Source of the DNA: Microvirga sp.
Lineage (GTDB): Bacteria; Pseudomonadota; Alphaproteobacteria; Rhizobiales; Beijerinckiaceae
Assembly (NCBI RefSeq): GCF_014699075.1
Contig: NZ_JACXAB010000004.1
Location: 62,001-126,000 of the forward strand
Length of the DNA stretch: 64,000 bases
Direction of reading: 5' to 3'
Shown here: piece by piece, positions 1 to 7,607 of the stretch
How the letters are laid out: every line of letters starts with the position of its first letter
How positions within the stretch are numbered: the first letter of the stretch is position 1
Translations under genes and position numbers: made by a program
The notes under the pieces: generated by a model
What the model saw: only the letters and a program-made list of their open reading frames with translations
The model's database searches: none
What the model was told of the DNA's origin: nothing

Positions 1-5
1 TGGCC

Positions 6-389
6 ATGGCCGTGGTCCTGATCGTCGCCGTGATGGCCGTCGGCCTCCTGTTCCTCCGTCTGCACACGCTCCCCGAGCGGATCGCCCATAAAGGCCACAA
101 GCTCCAGTTCGAGATCGTCGCTGTGCTGGGCCTGCTGGCCCTGTTCACGCATATCCACGCCTTCTGGGTTGCCGGCCTGCTGCTCGCCTTGATCGACATC
201 CCCGATTTCGGGTGGCCGCTGCGCCGGATCGCCGGATCGCTGGAGAAGATCGCCGACATCCCACCCGGCAAGGGCGCCGACGGCGAGCCCGACGGAACTG
301 TGACCGACCATGCCTCGGACGAAGGCACGGCCGAAGTGCCGAAGATCATCACTCTCTCCCGCATGCCGAAGGAGCGGACCGATGCTTGA
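6..389 (+). CDS. DUF3302-like inner-membrane protein (start may lie upstream of the window)
   Basis: The protein has two hydrophobic segments (about residues 2-18 and 37-62) separated by a short basic loop containing LPERIAHKGHK, then a polar tail of about 50 residues. This matches the small YiaW/DUF3302 membrane proteins usually encoded beside a YibH-type HlyD adaptor. The next gene is such an adaptor and overlaps this one by 8 bases, so the two are co-transcribed. A clearer DUF3302 gene sits beside the second HlyD gene at 18.7 kb. The first ATG is only five bases from the window edge, so the true start cannot be judged. Function is unknown; a role in an envelope export complex is inferred from the partner only. 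Confidence 0.6.
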   Translation: MAVVLIVAVMAVGLLFLRLHTLPERIAHKGHKLQFEIVAVLGLLALFTHIHAFWVAGLLLALIDIPDFGWPLRRIAGSLEKIADIPPGKGADGEPDGTVTDHASDEGTAEVPKIITLSRMPKERTDA

Positions 390-1617
390 ACTGCTACTAT
401 GCTCGGTGCTCACGATCCTGCCGGATTATCTCTATCGCCGCTACCGCCAGGGAAAGCGGCCTGGTAAGGAGATCACGCTCTACTCGGTCTGGTTCGAGCT
501 GCGGTGGGGCATCGTTGCCTGCCTGATGCTCACGGTGGGGCTGATCACGGTCATCTTCTACAATCATCCCTCCACGACCAGCGCCACCTTGTACTACCGG
601 ACAGTTCCGATCCTGCCGGAAACCAACGGCCGCGTCGCCGAGGTCTATGTCGATGGCGTAAGCGGTGAGGTGAAGCAAGGCTCGCCGATCTTCCGGCTCG
701 ACAGCGCGACCCAGGAAGCGGCGGCGGAGGCGGCCCGGCGCAAGATCGCCGAGGTCGATGCTGCTCTGGTGGCGGCCAAGACCGATGTTCTGGCGGCGGA
801 GGGAAAGATCCAGGAGGCCCGGAGCGACCATCAGCAGGCGGTGGACGAACTCCAGACGAAGCAGGAGATCTATCGGCGCAACCCAGGTGCCGTCGCGGTC
901 CGTGACATCGAGCGGCTCCAGGTTGTTGTGCAGGGACGCCAAGGCGGGATCGATGCCGCCACCGCCGCAAAGAGCGCTGCCGAGGCGCAGATCTCCACCC
1001 TCCTGCCGGCCCAGAAGGCCAGTGCCGAAGCCGCATTGGCTCAGGCCGAGGTGGAACTTCGGAAGACCATCGTCCGCGCGGGCGTGAATGGGCGGGTGGA
1101 GCAGTTCACGCTGCGGGTGGGCGACATCGTTAATCCGTTCATGCGCCCGGCCGGGATCCTGATTCCGGAAGGCGCCGGGCGCAAGGCCATCCAGGCGGGC
1201 TTCGGGCAGATCGAGGCGCAGGTCATGAAGGTCGGCATGGTGGCGGAGGTCACCTGCATCTCGAAGCCCTGGACCGTCATCCCCATGGTCGTGACGCAGG
1301 TGCAGGACTTCATCGCCGCCGGGCAGTTCCGGGGCGGCGAGCAACTGCTCGACCCGCAGCAAGTGGTGCGGCCGGGCACCATTCTGGTTTTCCTTGAGCC
1401 GCTCTACGAGGGTGGGCTGGACGGCGTGACGCCTGGCAGTTCCTGCATCGCCAACGCCTATACTAGCAACCACGATCTGATCGACTCCGGCCAGGTCGGC
1501 GCCACCAGGGGCCTGGTCCTTCACGCGGTGGATGCGGTCGGCATCGTGCATGCGATGATCCTGCGCATCCAGGCGCTGGTGCTGCCGATCCAGACCCTCG
1601 TGTTCAGCGGGCACTGA
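382..1617 (+). CDS. HlyD-family membrane-fusion (periplasmic adaptor) protein
   Basis: This 411-residue protein has one transmembrane segment at about residues 36-56, an N-terminal half-lipoyl strand (NGRVAEVYVDGVSGEVKQG), a long alanine/glutamate-rich coiled-coil hairpin (about 105-235) and a second lipoyl half (VNGRVEQFTLRVGDIV), the order seen in HlyD/EmrA adaptors. Adaptors of this type link an inner-membrane pump to an outer-membrane channel; no pump gene is adjacent. The ATG at 382 was chosen because AAGGAG lies 8 bases upstream and it overlaps the end of the previous gene; a longer reading from 310 is possible. A decayed copy of its coiled-coil segment lies at 43.57-43.72 kb. Confidence 0.85.
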   Translation: MLELLLCSVLTILPDYLYRRYRQGKRPGKEITLYSVWFELRWGIVACLMLTVGLITVIFYNHPSTTSATLYYRTVPILPETNGRVAEVYVDGVSGEVKQGSPIFRLDSATQEAAAEAARRKIAEVDAALVAAKTDVLAAEGKIQEARSDHQQAVDELQTKQEIYRRNPGAVAVRDIERLQVVVQGRQGGIDAATAAKSAAEAQISTLLPAQKASAEAALAQAEVELRKTIVRAGVNGRVEQFTLRVGDIVNPFMRPAGILIPEGAGRKAIQAGFGQIEAQVMKVGMVAEVTCISKPWTVIPMVVTQVQDFIAAGQFRGGEQLLDPQQVVRPGTILVFLEPLYEGGLDGVTPGSSCIANAYTSNHDLIDSGQVGATRGLVLHAVDAVGIVHAMILRIQALVLPIQTLVFSGH

Positions 1618-1756
1618 CGCCTTCGCGATCCGGAGCGGCCCTATTCCTGGCGATGTTCCCCTCGAGCGCGCTCACCGGCCAATCGATGGTAGTCAGCTAC
1701 GGGTGGCTCATGCAGTAGGAGCGTTTTCATCATCAGTCCTGTCATTCGAGATCTGC

Positions 1757-3553
1757 ATGCGAAAGCGCATCTCTCCACGCCTCTTTTCTCTCAGCGCGGT
1801 TCTGGCAATCAGTTTCGGGGGCTTGATGCTTCTGGCCGTCGGCTCCGTTCTCATCGTGAGCCTTGGAGGGGCGGGCCGGAACACCGGCGAGCTTCTGGCC
1901 GACAAGGCTAGCCTGATCCTGTCCTCCATCGAGCAGCGCATCCGGCAGCATCTTGGGCCAGTGGTGGCCCAGGCGGAGTATCTGAAGAACTCAATCGAGA
2001 ACGGGCAGCTCGATGTAGCGGACACCAGGGCGCTTGAAACGGCCCTCAGGTCGGCCCTTGCCGCAACACCGCAGGTCACCGGGATCGGCTTCATCCGCTC
2101 CAGTCTGGAGGTCGCACGGGTGGAGCGACGGGATGGCAGCTTCCTCACGGAGGACTGGTCCGGCCGGCCCGAGATCATCAAGGTCATGGAGGACTTTCGA
2201 GCTGGCAAGGTGGCCGGCTGGGGAGAGCCTGTCTGGAGCAGTCCATTCCAGCAGACGATCATTCCCTATCTCGTGCCCGTGCATCGCGGCGGTGATGTCA
2301 TCGGGATCCTTGTCCCGGCCATCGTGGTCACCGAACTCTCGCGATACGTCGCCGAGATCTCCTCGCTTGGGCAGAAGGCGTTCATTCTCCACGGTCACGA
2401 CGAGGTGCTGGCTCACCCGGCATTGGCCGACCGATCCCAGCCCGGTACACGCGAGCGCCCGTTGCCGCTCCTCGCCGAGGTCGACGACAGGGTGCTGCAA
2501 GCGATCTGGTCGACTGATCGCCGATCGATGAACCTGCCGCTGAGGTCGGCGGACCAGGGGCATATCGTTCCCTTCCCGGACGACTACTTCATCTACATGT
2601 ACCGGGAGGTCCCAAGGCTCGGCGAGAAGCCCTGGATCATCGGCGCGGCCATGCCCGGTTCGGACGTCGGGCAGGAGGCGGAGCGCCTGCGGATGATGGT
2701 CCTGATCGGATCAGGGCTCCTGCTCACCTCCGTGCTCAGCGCCATCGGTGTCGGGCGGCGGGTCGCGCGCCCGATCCGCGACTTCGTTCGCGTGACGGAA
2801 GCCGTCCGGACGCTCGACTTCGACAAGGTTCCCGTTCTTCCACACAGCCGGATCCGGGAACTCGATGCGGCGGGCCAGGCGCTGAATGCCATGGTTGCGG
2901 CGCTGCGCTGGTTTGAGCTCTACCTGCCCAAGCGCTTGGTTCACCGCCTCATCGCTCAGGGGCATGACGATCTCGCCCGGGCTTACGAGCGGGATGTCAC
3001 CGTCATGTTCACGGATCTGAGCGGCTTCACGCGAATGGCCTCTCGCCTGTCGCCTGCCGAGACGGCGAGCTTCCTGAACAAACACTTTGCCCTGGTGGGC
3101 GCCTGTGTCGAGGCCGAGGGCGGAACGATTGACAAGTACATCGGCGACAGCCTGATGGCCTTCTGGGGCGCACCCGAGGAGCAGCCCGATCACGTGGAGC
3201 GGGCCTGCCGGGCCGCACGGGCGATCGCCTCGAAAGTGCAGGCCGACAACAAGGCTCGCTTGGCGGGCGGCCTCGCCCTTGTCCGGGTGCGGATCGGGAT
3301 CAGCACGGGCCCTGTTCTCGTGGGCAACATCGGCGCTCCCAGCCGGATGAACTACACACTTGTCGGGGATGTGGTGAACATCGCGCAGCGCCTGGAGCAG
3401 GTCGGCAAGGACGTCCACGACGACAGCGACGTGATCACGTTGATAACTGAAGGTGTCTACACTTGCCTGCCCGAACCCGAACAGGCCGTGTTCTGGGACC
3501 GACGGGAGGTGCGCAACCGAGAGGGAGCCATGGCGATCTATCGGCTCACGTGA
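1757..3553 (+). CDS. Membrane class III adenylate/guanylate cyclase with sensor domain and HAMP
   Basis: The 598-residue protein has an N-terminal membrane segment (about 12-40), an extracytoplasmic Cache-like sensor, a second membrane segment (about 313-331), a HAMP linker and a C-terminal class III nucleotide cyclase domain from about residue 410. The cyclase carries the metal-binding motif FTDLSGFT, the second motif GDSLMAFWGAP and the core GNIGAPSRMNYTLVGDVVN, so it is probably active in making cAMP from ATP in response to a periplasmic ligand. The ATG at 1757 gives a normal charged n-region (MRKRISPR); a GTG at 1703 is a longer alternative. It stands alone, with about 85-140 bases before it and 315 after it. 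Confidence 0.9.
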   Translation: MRKRISPRLFSLSAVLAISFGGLMLLAVGSVLIVSLGGAGRNTGELLADKASLILSSIEQRIRQHLGPVVAQAEYLKNSIENGQLDVADTRALETALRSALAATPQVTGIGFIRSSLEVARVERRDGSFLTEDWSGRPEIIKVMEDFRAGKVAGWGEPVWSSPFQQTIIPYLVPVHRGGDVIGILVPAIVVTELSRYVAEISSLGQKAFILHGHDEVLAHPALADRSQPGTRERPLPLLAEVDDRVLQAIWSTDRRSMNLPLRSADQGHIVPFPDDYFIYMYREVPRLGEKPWIIGAAMPGSDVGQEAERLRMMVLIGSGLLLTSVLSAIGVGRRVARPIRDFVRVTEAVRTLDFDKVPVLPHSRIRELDAAGQALNAMVAALRWFELYLPKRLVHRLIAQGHDDLARAYERDVTVMFTDLSGFTRMASRLSPAETASFLNKHFALVGACVEAEGGTIDKYIGDSLMAFWGAPEEQPDHVERACRAARAIASKVQADNKARLAGGLALVRVRIGISTGPVLVGNIGAPSRMNYTLVGDVVNIAQRLEQVGKDVHDDSDVITLITEGVYTCLPEPEQAVFWDRREVRNREGAMAIYRLT

Positions 3554-3868
3554 GCACCAGGTCAGCTTATCGGAAAACCTAGCCCCTGGCGGAGATGCGG
3601 CCGCATCCCGTCCGTTCGCCCCAGAGCTTGGGTCTCCTTCGTTAGCGAATTTGTCGCAGCGTTGATTTGCAGACAGGCTCGGGTGCAGCGTGGATGAACG
3701 GTTGTAACGGGACAGGGCTGAAGCAGTCCAACTATCTGCGTACAGCGACAATCGGATGTTCCTGAACGCACGCCTTCCTTGGGCTGATCCAATCCGGACA
3801 CTCGCCACTCTTGCGGACGCAACTCGGGACAGCGACAGTATTCACCAGTCGCCTTCGCCTATTGCGCT
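3554..3868. other. Intergenic stretch between convergent genes
   Basis: These 315 bases separate the 3' ends of the cyclase gene and the amino-acid binding protein gene. I see no convincing coding region, RNA or strong hairpin in it. Confidence 0.6.
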
Positions 3869-4906
3869 TCATCGAAGCGGAGGGGCATAGAGGATGCCCC
3901 CCATGGTCCAGAGTTGATTCAGGCCGCGCGGGATGCCAAGGCGCGATTCGACACCGACATTGCGCTCGTAGATCTCGGCGTAGTTCCCACGAGCACGGAC
4001 CGCGCGGAGCGCCCAGTCGTCCTCGAGTCCAAGCAGCTTGCCCAAACCGCCCTCGGCACCTGCGAAGCGGCGCACATCCGGCTTACGGGAGCTCGCCGCC
4101 TCGCTCGCGTTTCCTGACGTGATCCCGAGTTCCTCGGCGTTGACGAGGGCGAAGTTCACCCACTTCACCACGTTCAACCACCCGAAATCGTCCGCCCGCG
4201 CGACCGGACCCAGCGGCTCCTTGGAAATGACATCGGGCAAGACAACGGCATCGGCCGGCTGCGGGAGCTTGAGGCGCTCCGCGTAAAGGGCAGACTGATC
4301 GCGGGTCAGGACGTTGCACTGTCCCGATCGGAACGCCTCGAGGGCAGCCGCGGCAGTTGGGAAGGCGCGCTCCTCGAACGTCATGGAATTGGCGGAGAAG
4401 AAGTCGGCGACGTTGAGTTGGCTCGTCGTTCCCGCCTCGACGCAGATTTTGGCTCGGTCGAGTTCGAGGGCGGACGTGACGTTGAGGTCACGCATGACCA
4501 TGAAGCCCTGACCATCGTGGTAGGTCACTCCCGCGAAGGCAAGTCCGAGGCCGGCCTCCCGTTCCAGGGTCCAGGTCGAATTCCGGGACAGGAGATCGAT
4601 GCGTCCTGCACGCAAGGCCTCGAACCGCTCGCCGGCCGAGAGAGGCACGAAAGTCACCTTCGTCGGATCGTTCAGGACCGCAGCCGCCACCGCGCGGCAG
4701 AAGTCGACGTCGAAGCCCGACCACTCACCTTGCCCGTTCCGCTCGGAGAAGCCGTAAAGGCCCTCGCTGACACCGCATTGTACGTTGCCGCGCTGACGCA
4801 CCATTTCGAGCGTTCCCGCGGCGCTGGGCAAGGCAGAGGCGAGCAGAAGCGCAGCAGCAACGCCCGCTGTGGCGGGAGGTACGAAGGCCTTGGCGACGTT
4901 CCACAT
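3869..4906 (-). CDS. General L-amino-acid ABC transporter substrate-binding protein (AapJ/BztA type)
   Basis: This 345-residue periplasmic binding protein has a cleavable signal peptide (hydrophobic stretch ending LPSAAG near residue 30), then the family-3 solute-binding fold: VRQRGNVQCGVSEGLYGFS at the mature N-terminus, GFDVDFCRAVAAAV, and the internal AGTTSQLNVADFF hinge. These match AapJ/BztA proteins, which deliver acidic and general amino acids to an AapQMP permease. No permease or ATPase genes are adjacent, so it is an orphan binding protein, a common situation in Rhizobiales. The L,D-transpeptidase gene lies about 50 bases upstream on the same strand. Confidence 0.85.
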   Translation of the reverse strand: MWNVAKAFVPPATAGVAAALLLASALPSAAGTLEMVRQRGNVQCGVSEGLYGFSERNGQGEWSGFDVDFCRAVAAAVLNDPTKVTFVPLSAGERFEALRAGRIDLLSRNSTWTLEREAGLGLAFAGVTYHDGQGFMVMRDLNVTSALELDRAKICVEAGTTSQLNVADFFSANSMTFEERAFPTAAAALEAFRSGQCNVLTRDQSALYAERLKLPQPADAVVLPDVISKEPLGPVARADDFGWLNVVKWVNFALVNAEELGITSGNASEAASSRKPDVRRFAGAEGGLGKLLGLEDDWALRAVRARGNYAEIYERNVGVESRLGIPRGLNQLWTMGGILYAPPLR

Positions 4907-4954
4907 GAGACGTGATCTCCGTGAGCGATGGACGGATCCGATATCGCGAATGGG

Positions 4955-5611
4955 TCAGAGGCTCGCACCGTGCCGCACGACCACCTTGGTGCCGAGCGGC
5001 ACGCGGGCATAGAGATCGATGATGTCGCCGTTGGCGAGGCGGAAGCATCCGGACGAGATCGCGTGGCCGATGGTCTCGGGCTGGTTGGTGCCGTGGATGC
5101 GGAACACCGTCGAGCCGAGATAGAGCGCGCGGGCGCCCATCGGATTGCCCGGACCGCCGGCCATGAAACGCGGAAGGTAGGGCTGCCGGGTGAGCATCTC
5201 GGGCGGCGGACGCCAGTCCGGCCACTCGGCCTTGCGGCTGACCTGCACGAGCCCCGACCACTGGAAGCCCTCGCGCCCAACCCCGATGCCATAGCGAAGG
5301 GCGCGGTTGTTGCCCTGCACGAGATAGACGAACCGCTCCGAGGTGTGGATGACGAGCGTTCCCGGCGCCTCGTTCGAGCGGAAGAACACGACCTGACGCG
5401 CGAACGGTCCATCGCGGATCACCGCCTCCTCGGTCGAGATGCGGCCCGGCTGGTCGCCCACGTCGAGGGTTTCCTGCGCGGCGGCCAGCGAACGTGCCTG
5501 CGCTGCTGCGGGGGCGGGGAAGCACATCACGAGCCAGCAACACGCCAGGGCGGAAAGCCGTGCCGGCGTCCTTGCCGGTCCCGATGCTGCCGATAGGCTC
5601 TGAAGAATCAT
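4955..5611 (-). CDS. L,D-transpeptidase (YkuD domain), exported
   Basis: The 218-residue protein has an N-terminal signal peptide ending near AAAQA and a C-terminal YkuD catalytic domain with the family signature, HGTNQPETIGHAISSGCFRL, in which the Cys is the nucleophile and the two His belong to the active site. Enzymes of this family cross-link peptidoglycan stem peptides or attach lipoproteins to the wall. The ATG at 5611 was chosen because GGAG lies 6 bases upstream; an in-frame ATG 54 bases earlier would overlap the upstream lipoprotein gene. It is followed at a short distance by the amino-acid binding protein gene, but a shared function is not evident. Confidence 0.88.
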   Translation of the reverse strand: MILQSLSAASGPARTPARLSALACCWLVMCFPAPAAAQARSLAAAQETLDVGDQPGRISTEEAVIRDGPFARQVVFFRSNEAPGTLVIHTSERFVYLVQGNNRALRYGIGVGREGFQWSGLVQVSRKAEWPDWRPPPEMLTRQPYLPRFMAGGPGNPMGARALYLGSTVFRIHGTNQPETIGHAISSGCFRLANGDIIDLYARVPLGTKVVVRHGASL

Positions 5612-5645
5612 GACATTCTCCGGGACGGATGAGGGATTTTGATCG

Positions 5646-6215
5646 TCAGGCACGGCAGCGCACATACACGAAGGTGCCGTAGCGCCGGTTCGCGTCCGGA
5701 TCGACGAAGCGCATGGTCATCAGGTTGTCGGCCGAGGAGAGGACCTCACGATCCTGCGGATGGCCCGGGGGCGCTTCGAAGCCGAGATACGTCCGGCCGC
5801 CGGCGTCGCCCTTGAGCCGCAGCTCGTAGCGCTTCGGGTCGTCGGCGACATGCATCATCACCCCGTCCGTCGGCCCCTTCGAGATCGCGTAGGCCTGGCT
5901 GCATTGAGCCCTCGCCTCGGCCTCGGTGCGCCGTCGGTCCTTCTCATCGTGGAATGACGCCACGCCCCACCGTCCGACCAGGCGCTCCCGCTCGAACGCG
6001 GCGGGGCCGATCGCTCCGCCGCCGCCGGCGGGGGTCTCGTCGCCTATAGAAACGCATCCGCCGACGGCAAGGGCCAGTACGGCGACGGACAGCCGCCGAA
6101 CGGGCGAGCGCGGCCAAGACACGCCAAGCGACGCCCGTTCCAAGTGCGAGGGCTGCCAGTCCTGCGGAGCGGAAGGGCACCCGGTTTTCCCATCACCCTC
6201 TTGTACGATCTGCAT
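5646..6215 (-). CDS. Putative lipoprotein of unknown function
   Basis: The reading frame codes for up to 189 residues. A hydrophobic stretch ends in the lipobox LAVGGC, with the lipidated Cys at residue 54 of the long form, so translation more likely begins at an internal codon such as the GTG at 6122 (VSWPRSPVRRL). The mature part is soluble, rich in charged residues, and includes GRWGVASFHDEKD and two Cys. I do not recognise the domain. The same fold pattern (small lipid-anchored beta domain) is common in alphaproteobacterial envelope proteins. It precedes the transpeptidase gene with about 35 bases between them. Confidence 0.6.
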   Translation of the reverse strand: MQIVQEGDGKTGCPSAPQDWQPSHLERASLGVSWPRSPVRRLSVAVLALAVGGCVSIGDETPAGGGGAIGPAAFERERLVGRWGVASFHDEKDRRRTEAEARAQCSQAYAISKGPTDGVMMHVADDPKRYELRLKGDAGGRTYLGFEAPPGHPQDREVLSSADNLMTMRFVDPDANRRYGTFVYVRCRA

Positions 6216-6231
6216 TCCCGGGTCTCCCGCG

Positions 6232-7131
6232 TCAGAACCGCATGCTCAGACCAAGCACCGGACCGTGTTGGATCATGTCGAACTCGTAGCGCCGCCGGCC
6301 CTCGCCCTGGGCGTAATCCACCGAGAGGGCGCGATAGCCGATCACGCCCGAGAACGTGATGCCTTGGTAGGTGCCGAGTTCGAACCCGTAGGCACCGATG
6401 GCCTGCCAGGAGAAGTCGCTTCCGACGCCGAAGCCGCCGATGTCGGCACGCAGGAGCAGCTCATGCCCCGGTGCCACGGTGTAGCGCACCCGTGCCCCGA
6501 CGATGGGATCAAGCCAATCGACGGAACCGGAGCGGGCGAACGCCCGGGCACCTGCCACCTGGAGGTCGCCAATGTCGACCGCAGCCGCGACAGCAAGTGA
6601 AAGATCCGCCTCCTGATACCAATACCGGACACCGCCGAGGATGTCGAAGGCCAGCGGACCCGAGCGGGCGACCTCGTAGGCGACGCCGACCTCGGCGATG
6701 ACCATCTCCACATCCAAGCCGAGGGAGGTGGCGAGCGTTCCCGTCACGCCGGGTGCCAGTGTGCGGCTGCGGATATTGCTGCGCTCCGCGCCGACCTTGC
6801 TCCAGACCACGTCGCTCAGCAGCGCGAAGCGGCCGAAGCGGGCCTCGAAGTCTCCCATCAGGGCGACGAGGGTGTCGCTCTTCTCGACAATGTCAATGAA
6901 GCTGGCGTCGACCTTCACGGAGCGCCCACGAACGGTCTGGGTGCCATTCCATGCGGTGAGCCAGCCATAGGGCGTAAAACGGAAGGTCCAGGCCGGCTGA
7001 ACGGCCGTTTCGATCACGGGAGCCGGAGGCGTTTGCCCCAGGTCCGCGGCGAGTGAGTTGCCTGCGCTCACAGCAAGGAGGCCAACCGGAATCATGACGC
7101 CGTGCGTCAGCCACTGTGGAAGGTATCCCAT
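6232..7131 (-). CDS. Outer-membrane beta-barrel protein
   Basis: The 299-residue form starting MGYLPQWL has a signal peptide ending near SLAADLG and then alternating hydrophobic/polar strands (FRFTPYGWLTAWNG, YEVARSGPLAFDILGGVRYW) ending in a C-terminal Phe (LGLSMRF), the usual signature for insertion by the BAM complex. The pattern resembles Rhizobiales outer-membrane proteins of the porin/opacity type, but no pore specificity can be read. An in-frame ATG 93 bases upstream would add 31 residues with no signal-like character, so the shorter start was preferred. Confidence 0.75.
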   Translation of the reverse strand: MGYLPQWLTHGVMIPVGLLAVSAGNSLAADLGQTPPAPVIETAVQPAWTFRFTPYGWLTAWNGTQTVRGRSVKVDASFIDIVEKSDTLVALMGDFEARFGRFALLSDVVWSKVGAERSNIRSRTLAPGVTGTLATSLGLDVEMVIAEVGVAYEVARSGPLAFDILGGVRYWYQEADLSLAVAAAVDIGDLQVAGARAFARSGSVDWLDPIVGARVRYTVAPGHELLLRADIGGFGVGSDFSWQAIGAYGFELGTYQGITFSGVIGYRALSVDYAQGEGRRRYEFDMIQHGPVLGLSMRF

Positions 7132-7607
7132 CACTCCCCCTGAAATTGCTGATCCAGTATCCCCCGGCCGTCGCATAGCAGCCGAGGCTGCACCCAAGGT
7201 CAAGTCGGCAGTCGACAGCAGCATGCAGAACCAAGATGATCATCGAATACTGCCTTAGAGGTGTCGTGACCCACAGCAATGTCGGCAAACCCTGAGTCGC
7301 GACCAAGCCGAGGGCAACGCCACAAACGCCAGCAGCACGCAGGCCCCGGGACGGCCACGACGGTCACTGCCTTCCTGGCCCACGAGCGAACCAGGATCTT
7401 GCGACGAGAGAGGGCCGTTCATCATCGATCATCCCTTCCGAGAAGCCGAAGCATTGTCCGGCGACGCCGTGCCGACATTGGGCCAGAGGGCTAAGGAATG
7501 CCTCTTCAGCTTCCTCCTCACCTCACCAGAGGGGCTTTTCATCACCGTCGTGGCCGTCCTAGGCGGGACGGTCGACGCGGCCGGACACGGCCGATCCGTT
7601 AAGCCTT
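7132..7607. other. Long intergenic stretch without a recognised gene
   Basis: About 475 bases lie between the start of the outer-membrane protein gene and the end of the alkylsulfatase gene, both on the minus strand. It should hold the promoter of the former and the terminator of the latter. Short open frames here show no recognisable domain. Confidence 0.5.

Noticed and set aside
397-1614. Long minus-strand open frame opposite the HlyD gene
   Set aside because: It is the mirror frame of a GC-rich gene; composition is His/Arg/Asp-rich and no domain is recognisable.
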